In this document: piece after piece, positions 40,692 to 50,871 of the stretch
Layout of the letters: each line of letters begins with the position of its first letter
Position numbering within the stretch: position 1 is the stretch's first letter
From: Mytilus edulis
Taxonomy: Eukaryota; Mollusca; Bivalvia; Mytilida; Mytilidae
Assembly (NCBI RefSeq): GCF_963676685.1
Contig: NC_092344.1
Coordinates: 99,726,749-99,790,748, forward strand
DNA: 64,000 bases
Direction: 5' to 3'
The notes under the pieces: model-generated
Database searches by the model: none
Seen by the model: the letters and a program-made list of their open reading frames with translations, nothing else
What the model was told of the DNA's origin: nothing
Program-made: the position numbers and the translations under genes

Positions 40692-40865
40692 TATTGCTAT
40701 TTTACCTATGACGACGTTGTCAATTTCATGTCAATTTCGTTAGCAACGCCACGTGGCCTCCTAAGTTTCTAGCGATAATTTTTCCATCTCAAGCGAGAAG
40801 CATGATATGAAAATTATCACAAAAAAAGATCAAAAGAAAAATGCACAAAATAGCGATAAATATAT

Positions 40866-40953
40866 ATACGTCTGAGCCAGTGACAACTCTACAACAGATT
40901 TATCCATCTAATCACAAGCAGTGATGGTGATACATGACTGTGTACATTATGTT
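40866..40953 (-). repeat. PLE terminal sequence, second copy
   Basis: Inverted match to 9755-9845, with the putative ribozyme core even more decayed. On the minus strand it follows directly after the PLE endonuclease fragment and its TTTAGACGAGTTGTATA tail. Confidence 0.5.
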
Positions 40954-40984
40954 TATACAACTCGTCTAAAATAAAACTGTTAAC

Positions 40985-41170
40985 TTAGTATTTCTTATTG
41001 ATGCCGTTTGGATGATGTACATTAAGTTCCTTTATCCAAAAGCTTTCCCGATTCTGTCGTTAGGCATCACTCCAGTGAATGTTCTGTTCAATTACTAGAA
41101 TTTTCATTCGGTTAAAGTCATCAGGTTTGTGACCCGACTGTCTGAAGTGCTGAGAAACTGGGGTTAACTG
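40985..41170 (-). pseudogene. PLE endonuclease C-terminal fragment
   Basis: The minus strand encodes LTPVSQHFRQSGHKPDDFNR, MKILVIEQNIHW, a stop, then RQNRESFWIKELNVHHPNGI ending NKKY. It matches residues 325-382 of the ORF at 10810-11958, the end of the GIY-YIG endonuclease of a Penelope-like element. Only the last 60 residues remain. Confidence 0.75.
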
Positions 41171-42522
41171 CTCACTCGCAATCAAGAGGTTTAACTGAAA
41201 GGGACTGTGCACAACAAAGTTAAGACATGCAAATGCAAAAAAAATATAATACTACGTGGAAGTATTAAATGACATATTTAGCCTTCATGCAGGAATGCAA
41301 TTACCGATGAAAACTAACTATGGTATCAATATAAAGTTTAATTTAGTCTTTGAATAATAAAATTATTACATTTTCATGCAACTTTCATAGTTTTTTTAGA
41401 TAAAGGTTATTGTATTTTTGAAACGATTTGAAAAAATACCTATACAGTATGGTCCAAATACTCATATGTGTATGGAATGTACATGATTTTTTGAAATAAA
41501 ATATGTTTAAAGTAAATATTCATACGATCCGTCACGTTAATATCCAAACGATTATATATCCGTATTCCTATCAAGATCAAGTTGCTGATATAATTATTTG
41601 TCGGTCCGATTTGTCTCCGGGCCGAGTTGTCTCACACTCAAAATAAAATCTTTCCGATATCCACCTATATTGCGTCACGAATCCAAAACGGCCATATTGA
41701 AAAATAAGGAATTTGCGACTGAAAAATCAAAATTTATGTCTAAATATCGTTAAAAGCAGACTTTATTATTCTTCTATTAGTAAGTATTTACGAATTAACT
41801 ATCTATTAAAGATTATTTTGTTAAATTGGTTTAACATAGAAGGAATCAAAGACTTGCTCTAAATCGGGCATTTACTTCCGTTGGCGTTGTTCAACGTTGA
41901 GCGGGTTGGGGAAGATCCTCATAATTCTGTATTTTCACCATGTATTGCTTTTACATTCTTATAAAAGCTTACATGAGGGTAGTCCAAACAATTATGTAGA
42001 CTGGGAAGGCTGTTTTTTTCTATGGCCCCTTTCCTACGACTACGACCTCTGGCTCTGCAGAAGCCATTTTTAAAGTTTGGACTTTGAAAGCGAATTTTGG
42101 GGGGAACTTTGAGACCTAATTTTGACAAGAAATTTTCATTGCTGGCTAAAAACAAAATTATGTAGTTACAAAGTCCCACCTTTTTGTGCTTATTGATGCA
42201 ATAAAATTGAGAATGGAAATGGGGAATGTGCCTAAGAGACAACAACCCGACCATAGAAAAAAAACAACAGCAGAAGGTCAGGTCAGCATAACATTTCCAG
42301 AAATATAAAAAAATTTTCTCTCAGAAGTCCAGATGTAAAAAATGGATCCAGCGTTATGATGTCATAGGAAGGAGTCCTAGAAAAAAATGAAAATGCCTGT
42401 GACAGACGTCATAATTATTTGGACTAACATCAGGGTATGAATGCCCTTTCTCAGCTGCTGTGGCATACAATTGGTTAAAATTTAACTCTGCCAGATTCTA
42501 CAAAACATCCTTATCGTGTTTT
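41171..42522. other. Unannotated interval with a short dispersed repeat
   Basis: No gene. 42206-42285 (GAGAATGGAAATGGGGAATG..., CCCGACCATAGAAAAAAAAC) is a relative of 9375-9460 and of 52610-52725 (inverted). 41610-41640 has a paired GTCCGATTTGTCTCC / GGCCGAGTTGTCTCA phrase in the style of the short motif arrays. Confidence 0.4.
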
Positions 42523-42789
42523 TTTATACGACCCCCAAAAAATTTGGTGTTTGTATAATGGTATGATGTCTGCGTCGTCGTCGTCGTCTGAAGACACTTT
42601 GGTTTCCGGATAATAACTTAAGTTTAAGTGAATAGATCTTAATGAAATTTTTTCAGGAGGTTCAATACCACATAAGGAAGGTTTGGATTGATTTTGGGGA
42701 TGATGGTCCCAACCGTTTAGGAATTAGGGGCTCAAAAGTGGCCAAAACAAGCATTTTTCTAGTTTCAGGATAATAACTTGTAAGTATTT

Positions 42790-44590
42790 TAATTGCTCCA
42801 GCGTATTCATTAAGAACCGATTGCCGATTGAAATGATCGTTTATAATCAAATTCCCATCGGTTGTTTTTCTGATGTCAAAAAAATATAAATCGTACTTTT
42901 AGTTTTAGATCGTCGGTCACTATCTAGGACAATCTAGAAAGATATATAACGGCATTTCTGATTGGTTAATAAAATTGAATTTCCGGTAAAATAGATCCTG
43001 GTTGTTGATTTCGCTGCAAAGTACTATAAGATTTTGTTCTGAAACCAGGAAAAGTATGCATTCATAGTAATAACGAGATTTTGTAACCAGTCAATAGCAT
43101 AGTCTGAGAAATGAAAAGAATTTCAGATTTTTTTCAATCAACAATAAAGTGAAAAAAGGTTTGTTCTATGACATTTGCATTCAAATAATTGAGACACCCT
43201 CCTTGGTCATGTTCATGAAAGTGCATGATCGTGGTCCTACCATGAAATGAAAAAAAGAGCAATGTCTTGTCTCGTAAAAGCAGACATCACATTATTTTCA
43301 TTAAGTGATTTTCACTTTCTTGTTTTCAAGTGATAGAGCCTCTTAACAGCAGACTCTTTATTTTTACAATAAATCATAAATCATATGTTTACCTGTCCCA
43401 TGGCCTTTCTTTTGAAATGAAAGAAGAAAATGTAGAGATAGCTTGTCTGCATGTCATTGTGTAGCTTCAAATAGAGTCATAAATACTAGGACTAGGAGCA
43501 TGCCACCACCTGACACCAAGAGATATATTGTGTAAAGGAGGATATACTATTATCACACATGACAGGTCTTGCTTAACATTCCCCAAACAAACATGACACA
43601 ATGCTATTAAAAAAGAAATCTCACACAATCATGCCCTCACAGACTAACCTGATCCAAGTAATAATGATAAAAAGTGAGGATGAGGATGATGTCTCCCTAT
43701 GATTATAAAGAAGTGTGAGTCTTGCATTATGCATTCAAGGATGTACTTTGGCCAGGTTCTGGAATTTCTGTCAGATGTTTAATCTCTGGGTTTTTTCCTA
43801 TGATACAGGGTAAAATATTTTGACCCATGACCATGATGATCCCATTTTTCCTTTCTTAAATAAAAGACTTCAATTATTAACTCACAAAAAGTCATTTTAA
43901 TACCAAAATTTAAGCAGATCTTAGATTTCTTTCTTTCCTTTTGTTTGCTTCTTAACTAATGCTCTTCTGAATTATGGTATCAATTTTAAATTCTAGATTA
44001 TTGTAATTTCACCAAAGTGCATCCTTTTTGCCTTTAAACAATTCATGCAACAGTCCATTGAATTCATCATTTGATTTATTGTGAGTATTTGAAATTATTA
44101 ATACTGACGTGAAAAAATGTTTTCTATGGATTAGAACTATTTGAATAATTGCATGTCTACAGTAAAATTAAAAATATTTTCAACTAATAAAATCAAATTT
44201 AAATCTTTTCCTGAATGATCACCATGTCTTACAGAGTCATGCCTTCATCATTTTCTTCAAAAATCCGCAAACAACTTCAATAACTTGTTAGCTGAAAGTC
44301 TTGATGATATGTGATCAACTTTATAGAAAATATGACCATCTTGCTGCTCATTTACCTTATCATCATTTAAAAAAATGGTGTTTGCGAAGAACAAAATTAG
44401 AGTTCAGGAGCCCCCCAGGGTGCAGGATTTTGCACCATTTTTAAAAAAAATTCTGGGGGCCTTAAGCGGCCCCCAGACCCCTCGCCGTGAAGGGCAACGA
44501 GCAAGCTCGTCGCGCCGAACGGCTACGCCGTCCGAGGGTGTTGCCTGCTACTTTTATTATTTAACCTCCTACTTTAAATCTTATTGACAA
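42790..44590. other. Probable insertion with GC-rich right end
   Basis: The module sequence of the host repeat stops near 42790 and resumes near 44595. The inserted DNA has no gene. Its right part (44400-44545) is unusually GC-rich, with small inverted pairs such as AACGAGC-AAGCTCG and ACGGC-TA-GCCGT, like a DNA-transposon terminus. The left end was not identified. Confidence 0.35.
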
Positions 44591-45208
44591 CCCTGTTGCT
44601 CTGAAATTATACCGCAATGTTTAAAATCACAAGTAGAAGGTTGGGATTCATTTAAGGGGTTATGGGGCCAAATTTTAGGAAGTAAGGGCCTAAAAGGGGC
44701 CAAAACAAGCATTTTTCTAGTTTCCAGACAATACCTTGTGTATAATTGCATGGATCTCTCTGAAATTGTACCACAATGTAGCATATAATAAAGGGGAGGC
44801 TGGGATTAAGTTTTGGGTTAATTGCCTAAAATATGTAGGAATTAAGGGCCAAAAAGAAGCATGTTTCTAGTTTCCAAACAATCATGACAATATCTTGTGT
44901 TTAAGTGTATGGATCTCTCTGAATTCGTACTACAAGGTTCAATATTACAAAGGAAAGCATGGGATTGCAGGGATCTCCATGGCCTGCAGAGCTCCAGATA
45001 AGAATTCACAAATTGTGTTTTTTTACCCACCATTTTCTTATATAATTGGGTGATAAAGTTTTTAATTGCATTATCAATTCCAATTCACCCCTCATGTTAA
45101 TATCAAATTGGGTTTTTCACCACCAAGCTCCTTAATGTATTGGTTTTTTTCATCAACACAATATTGAATATATAGGCAATATCAACCCCAGATTTTTTTC
45201 CATCTTAA

Positions 45209-46344
45209 CCCTTTCAACGCTATACACGGCATATGCCGCGATGACATACGCCATCCGCCACTGCTATTCGCGGCATATGCTGCGATGACAACGGATTTTT
45301 CATAAGGACTCTTAAACCATTCGGTTTTCATTCGGGTCCTCTCTAATTTTTCCTTGTATGAATAGAGGATATGCAAGGTCTCATTTGCGCTTGAAATCCC
45401 GGCAATTTTTATTGTAAAATCATGCAGTAAAAAAGGAAAAATTGAAGGAAAATAAAAACAAATATTTTGACAAATGCAAATGGCGGAAATCGGAAACGAA
45501 GCTGTAAATATGGAAATATTTCAGCATTTCTATGGCGAAACTGATGACGAGGATTAGTTAAAAGGTTTCTTGTTATCTCAATGTGTTTATTACATTCAAT
45601 TCGTGTGGGAAATATGATTTGATCGATCATTACGAGACATAGAAAAAGGGGGAAAAACGGAGGTTGACTGAAAATTTTGAGGACGGAGCCACTGATTTGT
45701 GCCATGATTACATAATACGTTGTGTATGGTGCAATACGCTACGGAATCGAGCAATTGGTGTCTTCTTTATTACATGTATATGGCAGATAAAAAAACAAAA
45801 TAGATGAAGACGAAAAGTAGTTTTTATTCAAAATTCAACACAAGGCCATAAAAAAGAATAGGTTTGTTTGCCCAAACCCTACCTACCCAGAAAAAAGCTG
45901 CCTACTCTAATTCTTTTATTGTCCTTATAAATTTGAAGAAGTTTTTTTTAATCAGATATGCATGAAGACTGATAAACACCAAATACTTCAATTTCTTTTT
46001 TTGAAAAAAAAAAATGCCTACCTACCTACCCACTGTCTCAACCTTTGGGTAGGGTTTGGGCAAACCAAAATATTTTTAATTGTGGCCCAAATGTAACAAA
46101 TTACACCTTTAACCTGTTAATTACCTGAAAATGCAGGTAACCTGATAAAAATTTTACTGAAATAACTGCCTAACATTACAGTTCATACTCTCCTGAGCAT
46201 TTTTCATGCAATAACTTTTTCTGTATCTCTTACAATAAAAAAGATACAGCAGTCTGAAAAGGAATATACTGTTCTAATGAATGAACACAAAAAAATGCAG
46301 CAGCAGCAGCCATTTTTCTATTTTTTTGTGTAGCGTTGAAAGGG
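45209..46344 (+). mobile_element. piggyBac-type non-autonomous element
   Basis: Ends CCCTTTCAACGCTATACAC and, inverted, the same CCCTTTCAACGCTACAC, flanked by TTAA on both sides (45205-45208, 46345-46348). TTAA targets and CCCTTT ends define piggyBac. A subterminal GCGGCATATGCYGCGATGAC motif occurs twice near the left end. It keeps a 25-codon start of a transposase ORF, the rest being deleted. It sits inside the hAT-like element. Confidence 0.85.
45480..45557 (+). pseudogene. Truncated piggyBac transposase start
   Basis: Short frame MAEIGNEAVNMEIFQHFYGE followed by TDDED and a stop. An acidic N-terminus near the left end of a piggyBac element is what one expects of the transposase start. It is an internal-deletion remnant with no catalytic domain. 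The match to a specific family is inferred from position and composition only. Confidence 0.4.
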
Positions 46345-46525
46345 TTAAATATGTTTCTTTCTTTGATTAGCTGTTTTATTTGGTTTAGGGTTAGGGTTAT
46401 TTGCTAGCTATTTTATTTGGTTTATTCACTGAGGAGCAATTGTAGGTTTAATTTGTGTTCCGTTTCAAACCTTCTGCCAGTTTTGTATTTTCTCATATAA
46501 ACTGTAAAAAACGGATATGTGTATT

Positions 46526-46585
46526 CACAGGCACTCGTCTTATACATGTACCTTTATATAATAAATTCGGAGACCAGTGCCTGTG
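46526..46585. mobile_element. 60-bp MITE with 8-bp duplication
   Basis: Ends CACAGGCACTCGTCT and AGACCAGTGCCTGTG, flanked by TGTGTATT on both sides (46518-46525, 46586-46593). It is related to the 103-bp element at 39803 and is almost only inverted repeat. Confidence 0.8.
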
Positions 46586-47416
46586 TGTGTATTCATTAAT
46601 TAACCGTAAAATGAAGAAAAAATAGTAAATAAACTCTCATACTTAAATGTTTTTGTTTTATTCCAATTTTCATAAATCTGGGTTTAGTTGTCTTTTATTA
46701 GAACTTTTGGTTTCTGATGCTTTATCATGTCATAATAGATTTGGCCTTTCACTTTTTCCAACTGATTACGTTTTTGAGGAAACTCTGTTTTTACTAGCAA
46801 TGTTTTCGTTAAGGTATCGCACACACGCCCGTGTGTTCGATGGACACTTCGATTCCTAAAAACAATGGCTGAGTCTTGTTATCATCATAACTTTCCCTCA
46901 GCTTTTCAAAAGAAGCAGAAAACATGCTTCTATTCAATATTTCAAAAAAAATTACCGGACAAACACTTACGTTTTAATTCAATGTATGTTATGATAAATC
47001 CCGAGCAATGCGAAAAAAATATGAATACATGACACACGCTAATTGGATAAACGCCGAGAAGATCGAAATGTTTTCAAAAACACGTGTACCTATTGAGCAA
47101 CAGAAAACTCTAACAGGGACCCATTTCAGCTACTTGATGCAGTGATCTATTTTTAGAACGAAAGGAAATTTCCAATTATAAATATTATAAAAATAGTTTA
47201 CGCTCAAGTTTACGCAACGACTGTAAACAGATTAGGGTTAATAACGCAAATGGTAGCCAATAAAAGGATTGAGAACTCATGGTTTTTGCATATAATTGGG
47301 TTTTCCTTTGAACTAATTGGGTTATTGAACCCTGCAATGGGCAATTGCATTGGGTTTTTTATTATTTGTATTGCGTGATCACGCAAATACGCAGCTTATC
47401 TGCGGCTCTGGGCCTG

Positions 47417-47510
47417 TTTAACGATGGCGCCCGGCCATAGTTCAAATGTCTTGCACCATCGTCAAATGACTCGCGCCATCGTTAAATTGTCTTCCGCCAT
47501 CGTTCAAAAC
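47417..47510. repeat. 21-bp-period array of GCGCCATCGTTAAAT
   Basis: Direct copies at about 47433, 47454, 47474 and 47495 (GCCATAGTTCAAAT, ACCATCGTCAAATG, GCCATCGTTAAATT, GCCATCGTTCAAAA) and one inverted copy (TTTAACGATGGCGC, 47417-47430). It lies inside the hAT-like element. Confidence 0.65.
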
Positions 47511-47681
47511 TTCATCGTTTTTTTGTAGCCCGACGCCATTTTTTTATCAATTATAATCAAATACATGTAATTGCATTTAACCCTTAGGCTTTTTATGTTA
47601 TAATCCAATACAGTTCTAACGCCTGAGGGATATCCGGATTAAGATTGCTAATCACTTGTACTTGAGCTTGTACAGGTAGAC

Positions 47682-47715
47682 AGAGACATATATACACATA
47701 TGTATATATGTCTCT
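47682..47715. repeat. Perfect 14-bp hairpin
   Basis: AGAGACATATATAC (47682-47695) and its complement GTATATATGTCTCT (47702-47715) around ACATAT. No known role. Confidence 0.7.
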
Positions 47716-48042
47716 GAGGTAGATCAACAAACCAGACAGGAGAATACTATCTGAGGATAGACGATCCATTTGTCGAATCAATCAACTAAGTTTCAGCAAA
47801 TGATTATGATAATTTAGATTAAATAAATAAATTAATAATCCAGTTACAAAGAAAACAGTTTAACAAGTCGAACATGTGCTTAAATATTTTGACTTGCGCA
47901 ATCAGCATCCCCCTTTTTTAAGAAGTACAAAATAAGACGCAAAACAGTAAATATTATTTCATCGCAAATAACTCGAGTACTGCTGTTACTTTAAAAGTTT
48001 AAAAGTAAAAACTTAAATATTTTCTGTACAGAAATATCGTAT

Positions 48043-48066
48043 CGTAATGTATGTATGTATGTATGT
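48043..48066. repeat. (TATG)n microsatellite
   Basis: Five to six TATG units, followed by unique sequence. Confidence 0.7.
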
Positions 48067-48907
48067 TCCGTATCTCCCTCCTTTAGTAGGAGCACCACCA
48101 TGGGTGATGGTGTAAAAAGGAAGACATTTAACACACTGTATCGGGACAGATTTAATGTGAGCATTTGCCTATCCAGTCTCCCAGCCTGGCCGTGACGGGT
48201 CTTACAACCAGAAAGTTAACCTTCCCAAAAACAATAAGTACAATGTAATAAAGCATACGAACACACCCACTCACCTGACTCGCTCATCCTCAAAAATATA
48301 AAAAATGCGTAATTCTGAATTCATTTCGTATATTACAATCAAATTGATACATCCGCGTTTCCGGTTTCTATTCAGACTCGAAATATGCATGTTGCACAGC
48401 ATCAATTTGCCAGATAAAGTCATTAAAAACCTTTTTATTTGTCAACGTTTGCTTTACAAATCTCTTTAACCTTTTACATAACCCGTACAAATCGTTTTGT
48501 TGTTGCTGCAAATCAGCCATACCGGTAATGGGTTCCGAATTTGACAGTGTCCATGAAAAATAAACTCCACATCATATGATTTTTAACCCCCACAACAATT
48601 ACCAAAAATACAAGAAATCTACATGGGGACCTTCATGACAGCTTTTGGTCATTCTCGACTAAGGGGGGACCATGAATACTTGGCATGTGAATCGTTAAAA
48701 ACGGCAATAAATGAAAATATTGATACTTCTTATTCTATAATGAAAATTCAAATAAATATAATTTAAATAAGCAATGATTAAGCATGTTCACCATTCCTTG
48801 TATGGAGGGCTAAAATACTTCCGATCGCGCTACACTGTACAGCGTAGACACGGTTTGTAATGGTGAAAGTTCCTCCATCGTTCAATTTTCATCCATGGAG
48901 ATCCCTG

Positions 48908-50140
48908 GGATTGAGTTTAAGGGTTATTGCTCCAAAGGGGGAAGGGGGGGGGGGGGGGGGTAAAGTGCCAACCGTTATTGTAAATGGTTGGCAGATATTA
49001 TATAAATATCAATTTTAAAGTCGAAGGAATAAAACTGTTTTGAAGTCCAACTTTGAATAATCAAGAATAAGATTTGTTGGAATTAAATAAAAGCAGCTTT
49101 ACTAAAAGCTAATATCATAAATAATAGTTATGAATCAATTACAATATATCTAGATAGAATTGCAGTGTGTGCTACAATAGTGAAAATACATGAATAGTAA
49201 AATCTAGGTCACTTACTAAAAACAGCTGATCTGTCTGCGATCTAATTTGAAACTGACTATACTTTTCTCCAAGGGTTTAAAAGATCAAGTTAATCAATAC
49301 ACCTAAAAATAGTACGTGTGTACACAATATGAAAGTAACCAAAATGGCCATAAAGTTGACAAGTTCGATTTGGGATAATTCTAACATTATAAAAGGATAA
49401 ATATGGATTAAATAGGATGCATTAATAACTTCTGAATAAGGTAATTATGTTGTGACTATAGAAAATCATTCCGCATAACAAGCAAGTGTACAAAAAGTGA
49501 AAACATGTATGACCTAGTTTCGCGGAAAATATACGCCGGGAAATACGAATGAATGAAGGTTATTATTAAAAGAATACTGCAAATAATCGTGGCACAACAG
49601 GGGGGGATCTCAGTTTACCATTTTTTTAAGGGATTTTTTTTTTCATTCAACATTTTTCAAATTTCGAATTTTGAAAAGTTTCAAGAAGAAATATTCAATT
49701 GCACAGTATTGTGCAATAGATGTGTTAGATCTTTAACCACATTAATTTTGTGGCAAAAACCTATATTATACAATCAAAATTCAGACAATATCAAGCTTGA
49801 ACATTGTGACCAAATTTGCCCCAACTGTTCAGGGTTTGACCACTGGGGTCGTATAAAGCTGCGCCCTGCGGAGCACCTGGTTTATGTCTCAAATAATAAT
49901 TTGTCTTTTACCAGTAGTTCAGAAAAAATGAACGTGATTCATTAAAATCAAATTTTTTTTATCGTCTAAAAGAAAGTGAATATTTTCTTATCATGCATTA
50001 TAAATTACCGTTAAAATCATTTCGAAAGAATTTTACCATTATTTGTCATGTACATGTAGGTACTCCAAGTATGACAGTATCATTATCAGGTCAATTTGCC
50101 CCAAATACACTTTCACATCCGATATGTTTGCACATAATTT
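48908..50140. other. Right part of the host repeat and intergenic sequence before the RBM gene
   Basis: 48908-49882 continues the 'TATACGACCCCC' family, with a G run at 48934-48960. 49883-50140 is AT-rich. No gene recognised. A 5' untranslated exon of the RBM gene might lie in or before this interval but cannot be located from sequence alone. Confidence 0.35.
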
Positions 50141-50430
50141 TTATGCCCCACCTACGATAGTAGAGGGGCATTATGTTTTCTGGTCTGTGCGTCCGTTCGT
50201 CCGTCTGTCTGTTCGTCCGTCTGTCCCACTCCAGGTTAAAGTTTTTGGTCAAGGTAGTTTTTGATGAAGTTGAAGTCCAATCGACTTCAAACTTAGTACA
50301 CATGTTCCCTATGATATGATCTTTCTAATTTAATGCCAAATTAGAGTTTTTACCCCAATTTCACGGTCCACTGAACATGGAAAATGATAGTGCGAGTGGG
50401 GCATTCTCGTGTACTGAGGACACATTATTG
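50141..50430 (+). mobile_element. Short repeat 'TTATGCCCCACCTACGATAG'
   Basis: Starts TTATGCCCCACCTACGATAG, then CGTCCGTTCGTCCGTCTGTC, then a single module with CAAACTTAGTACACATGTTC, and ends AGTGGGGCATTCTCGTGTAC. The inverted pair ATGCCCCAC/GTGGGGCAT bounds it. Probably a one-module member of the same architectural class as the families at 32308, 42523 and 50940. It lies about 100 bp upstream of the first coding exon. Confidence 0.55.
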
Positions 50431-50535
50431 TTATTAACTGTAAAATTGGTTAAATGAATTGTGAATTTATAAAGTAAAAGTAGGCAGGTACATTATTGAA
50501 GGTGTAACTCAATGATTTAATCTTTATTTTCAGAA

Positions 50536-50871
50536 ATGGAAGTTCAAAATTATAATAGTGAAAACTTCATGGGAGCATATAACAATGGAGAGTACAATGC
50601 AGAAGAGGGAGAATATGAAGAACCATATAATCCAGGTGAAGAATTCATAGAACTTGACTCAACACAGGAAGGAGAAGTTTCACCAACATCACAGGAGAAG
50701 GAACGAGATAGAGAGCGGAGACATCGCCATCGAGACAGAAGGGAAAGAAGAAGTGGTGATAAAGACCGTCATGAAAGAAGAAGAGATCGCGATAGAGACA
50801 GGCGTGATAGAGAAAGACGCCACAGTGGGAGAGACAGGAGTTCTCATAGAGAGGACAGATATGATGAAGAT
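50536..50871 (+). CDS. RBM5/RBM10: RBM exon 1 (first coding)
   Basis: Residues 1-112. Acceptor TTTTCAG ends at 50533, ATG at 50536, donor GATgtatgt, phase 0. Encodes an acidic start ([20 protein letters not shown]) and then Arg/Asp/Glu repeats ([12 protein letters not shown]), the RS-like region used for contacts within the spliceosome. Confidence 0.85.

Larger units (their letters stand above)
44968..48907. mobile_element. hAT-like element with perfect 15-bp ends and GGATTG duplication
   Basis: Terminal repeats CAGGGATCTCCATGG (44968-44982) and its exact complement (48893-48907), flanked by GGATTG on both sides (44962-44967, 48908-48913). The 3.94-kb interior has no transposase. It contains a piggyBac derivative, a 60-bp MITE, a 21-bp-period array, a hairpin and a (TATG)n run. 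Confidence 0.85.
42523..49882 (+). mobile_element. Repeat family 'TATACGACCCCC', outermost copy
   Basis: Starts TTTATACGACCCCCAAAA, followed by CGTCGTCGTCGTCGTC and modules with GCATTTTTCTAGTTTC boxes at about 42752, 44709 and 44857. It ends GGGTCGTATAAAGCTGCGCC (49846 on), giving an inverted TATACGACCC pair at the two ends. It is interrupted by the hAT-like element at 44968-48907 and probably by another insertion within about 42790-44590. No ORF. Confidence 0.55.

Noticed and set aside
40417-40743. 108-codon plus-strand frame
   Set aside because: It reads through the SINE and the palindrome; there is no protein family and no gene structure.
48934-48960. Long G run as a functional element
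   Set aside because: It lies in a repeat and homopolymer length is unreliable in assemblies; similar runs occur at 23801-23821 and 37655-37685.
49553-49945. 130-codon frame upstream of the RBM gene
   Set aside because: It crosses the end of a dispersed repeat, has biased AT-rich composition, and shows no motif.
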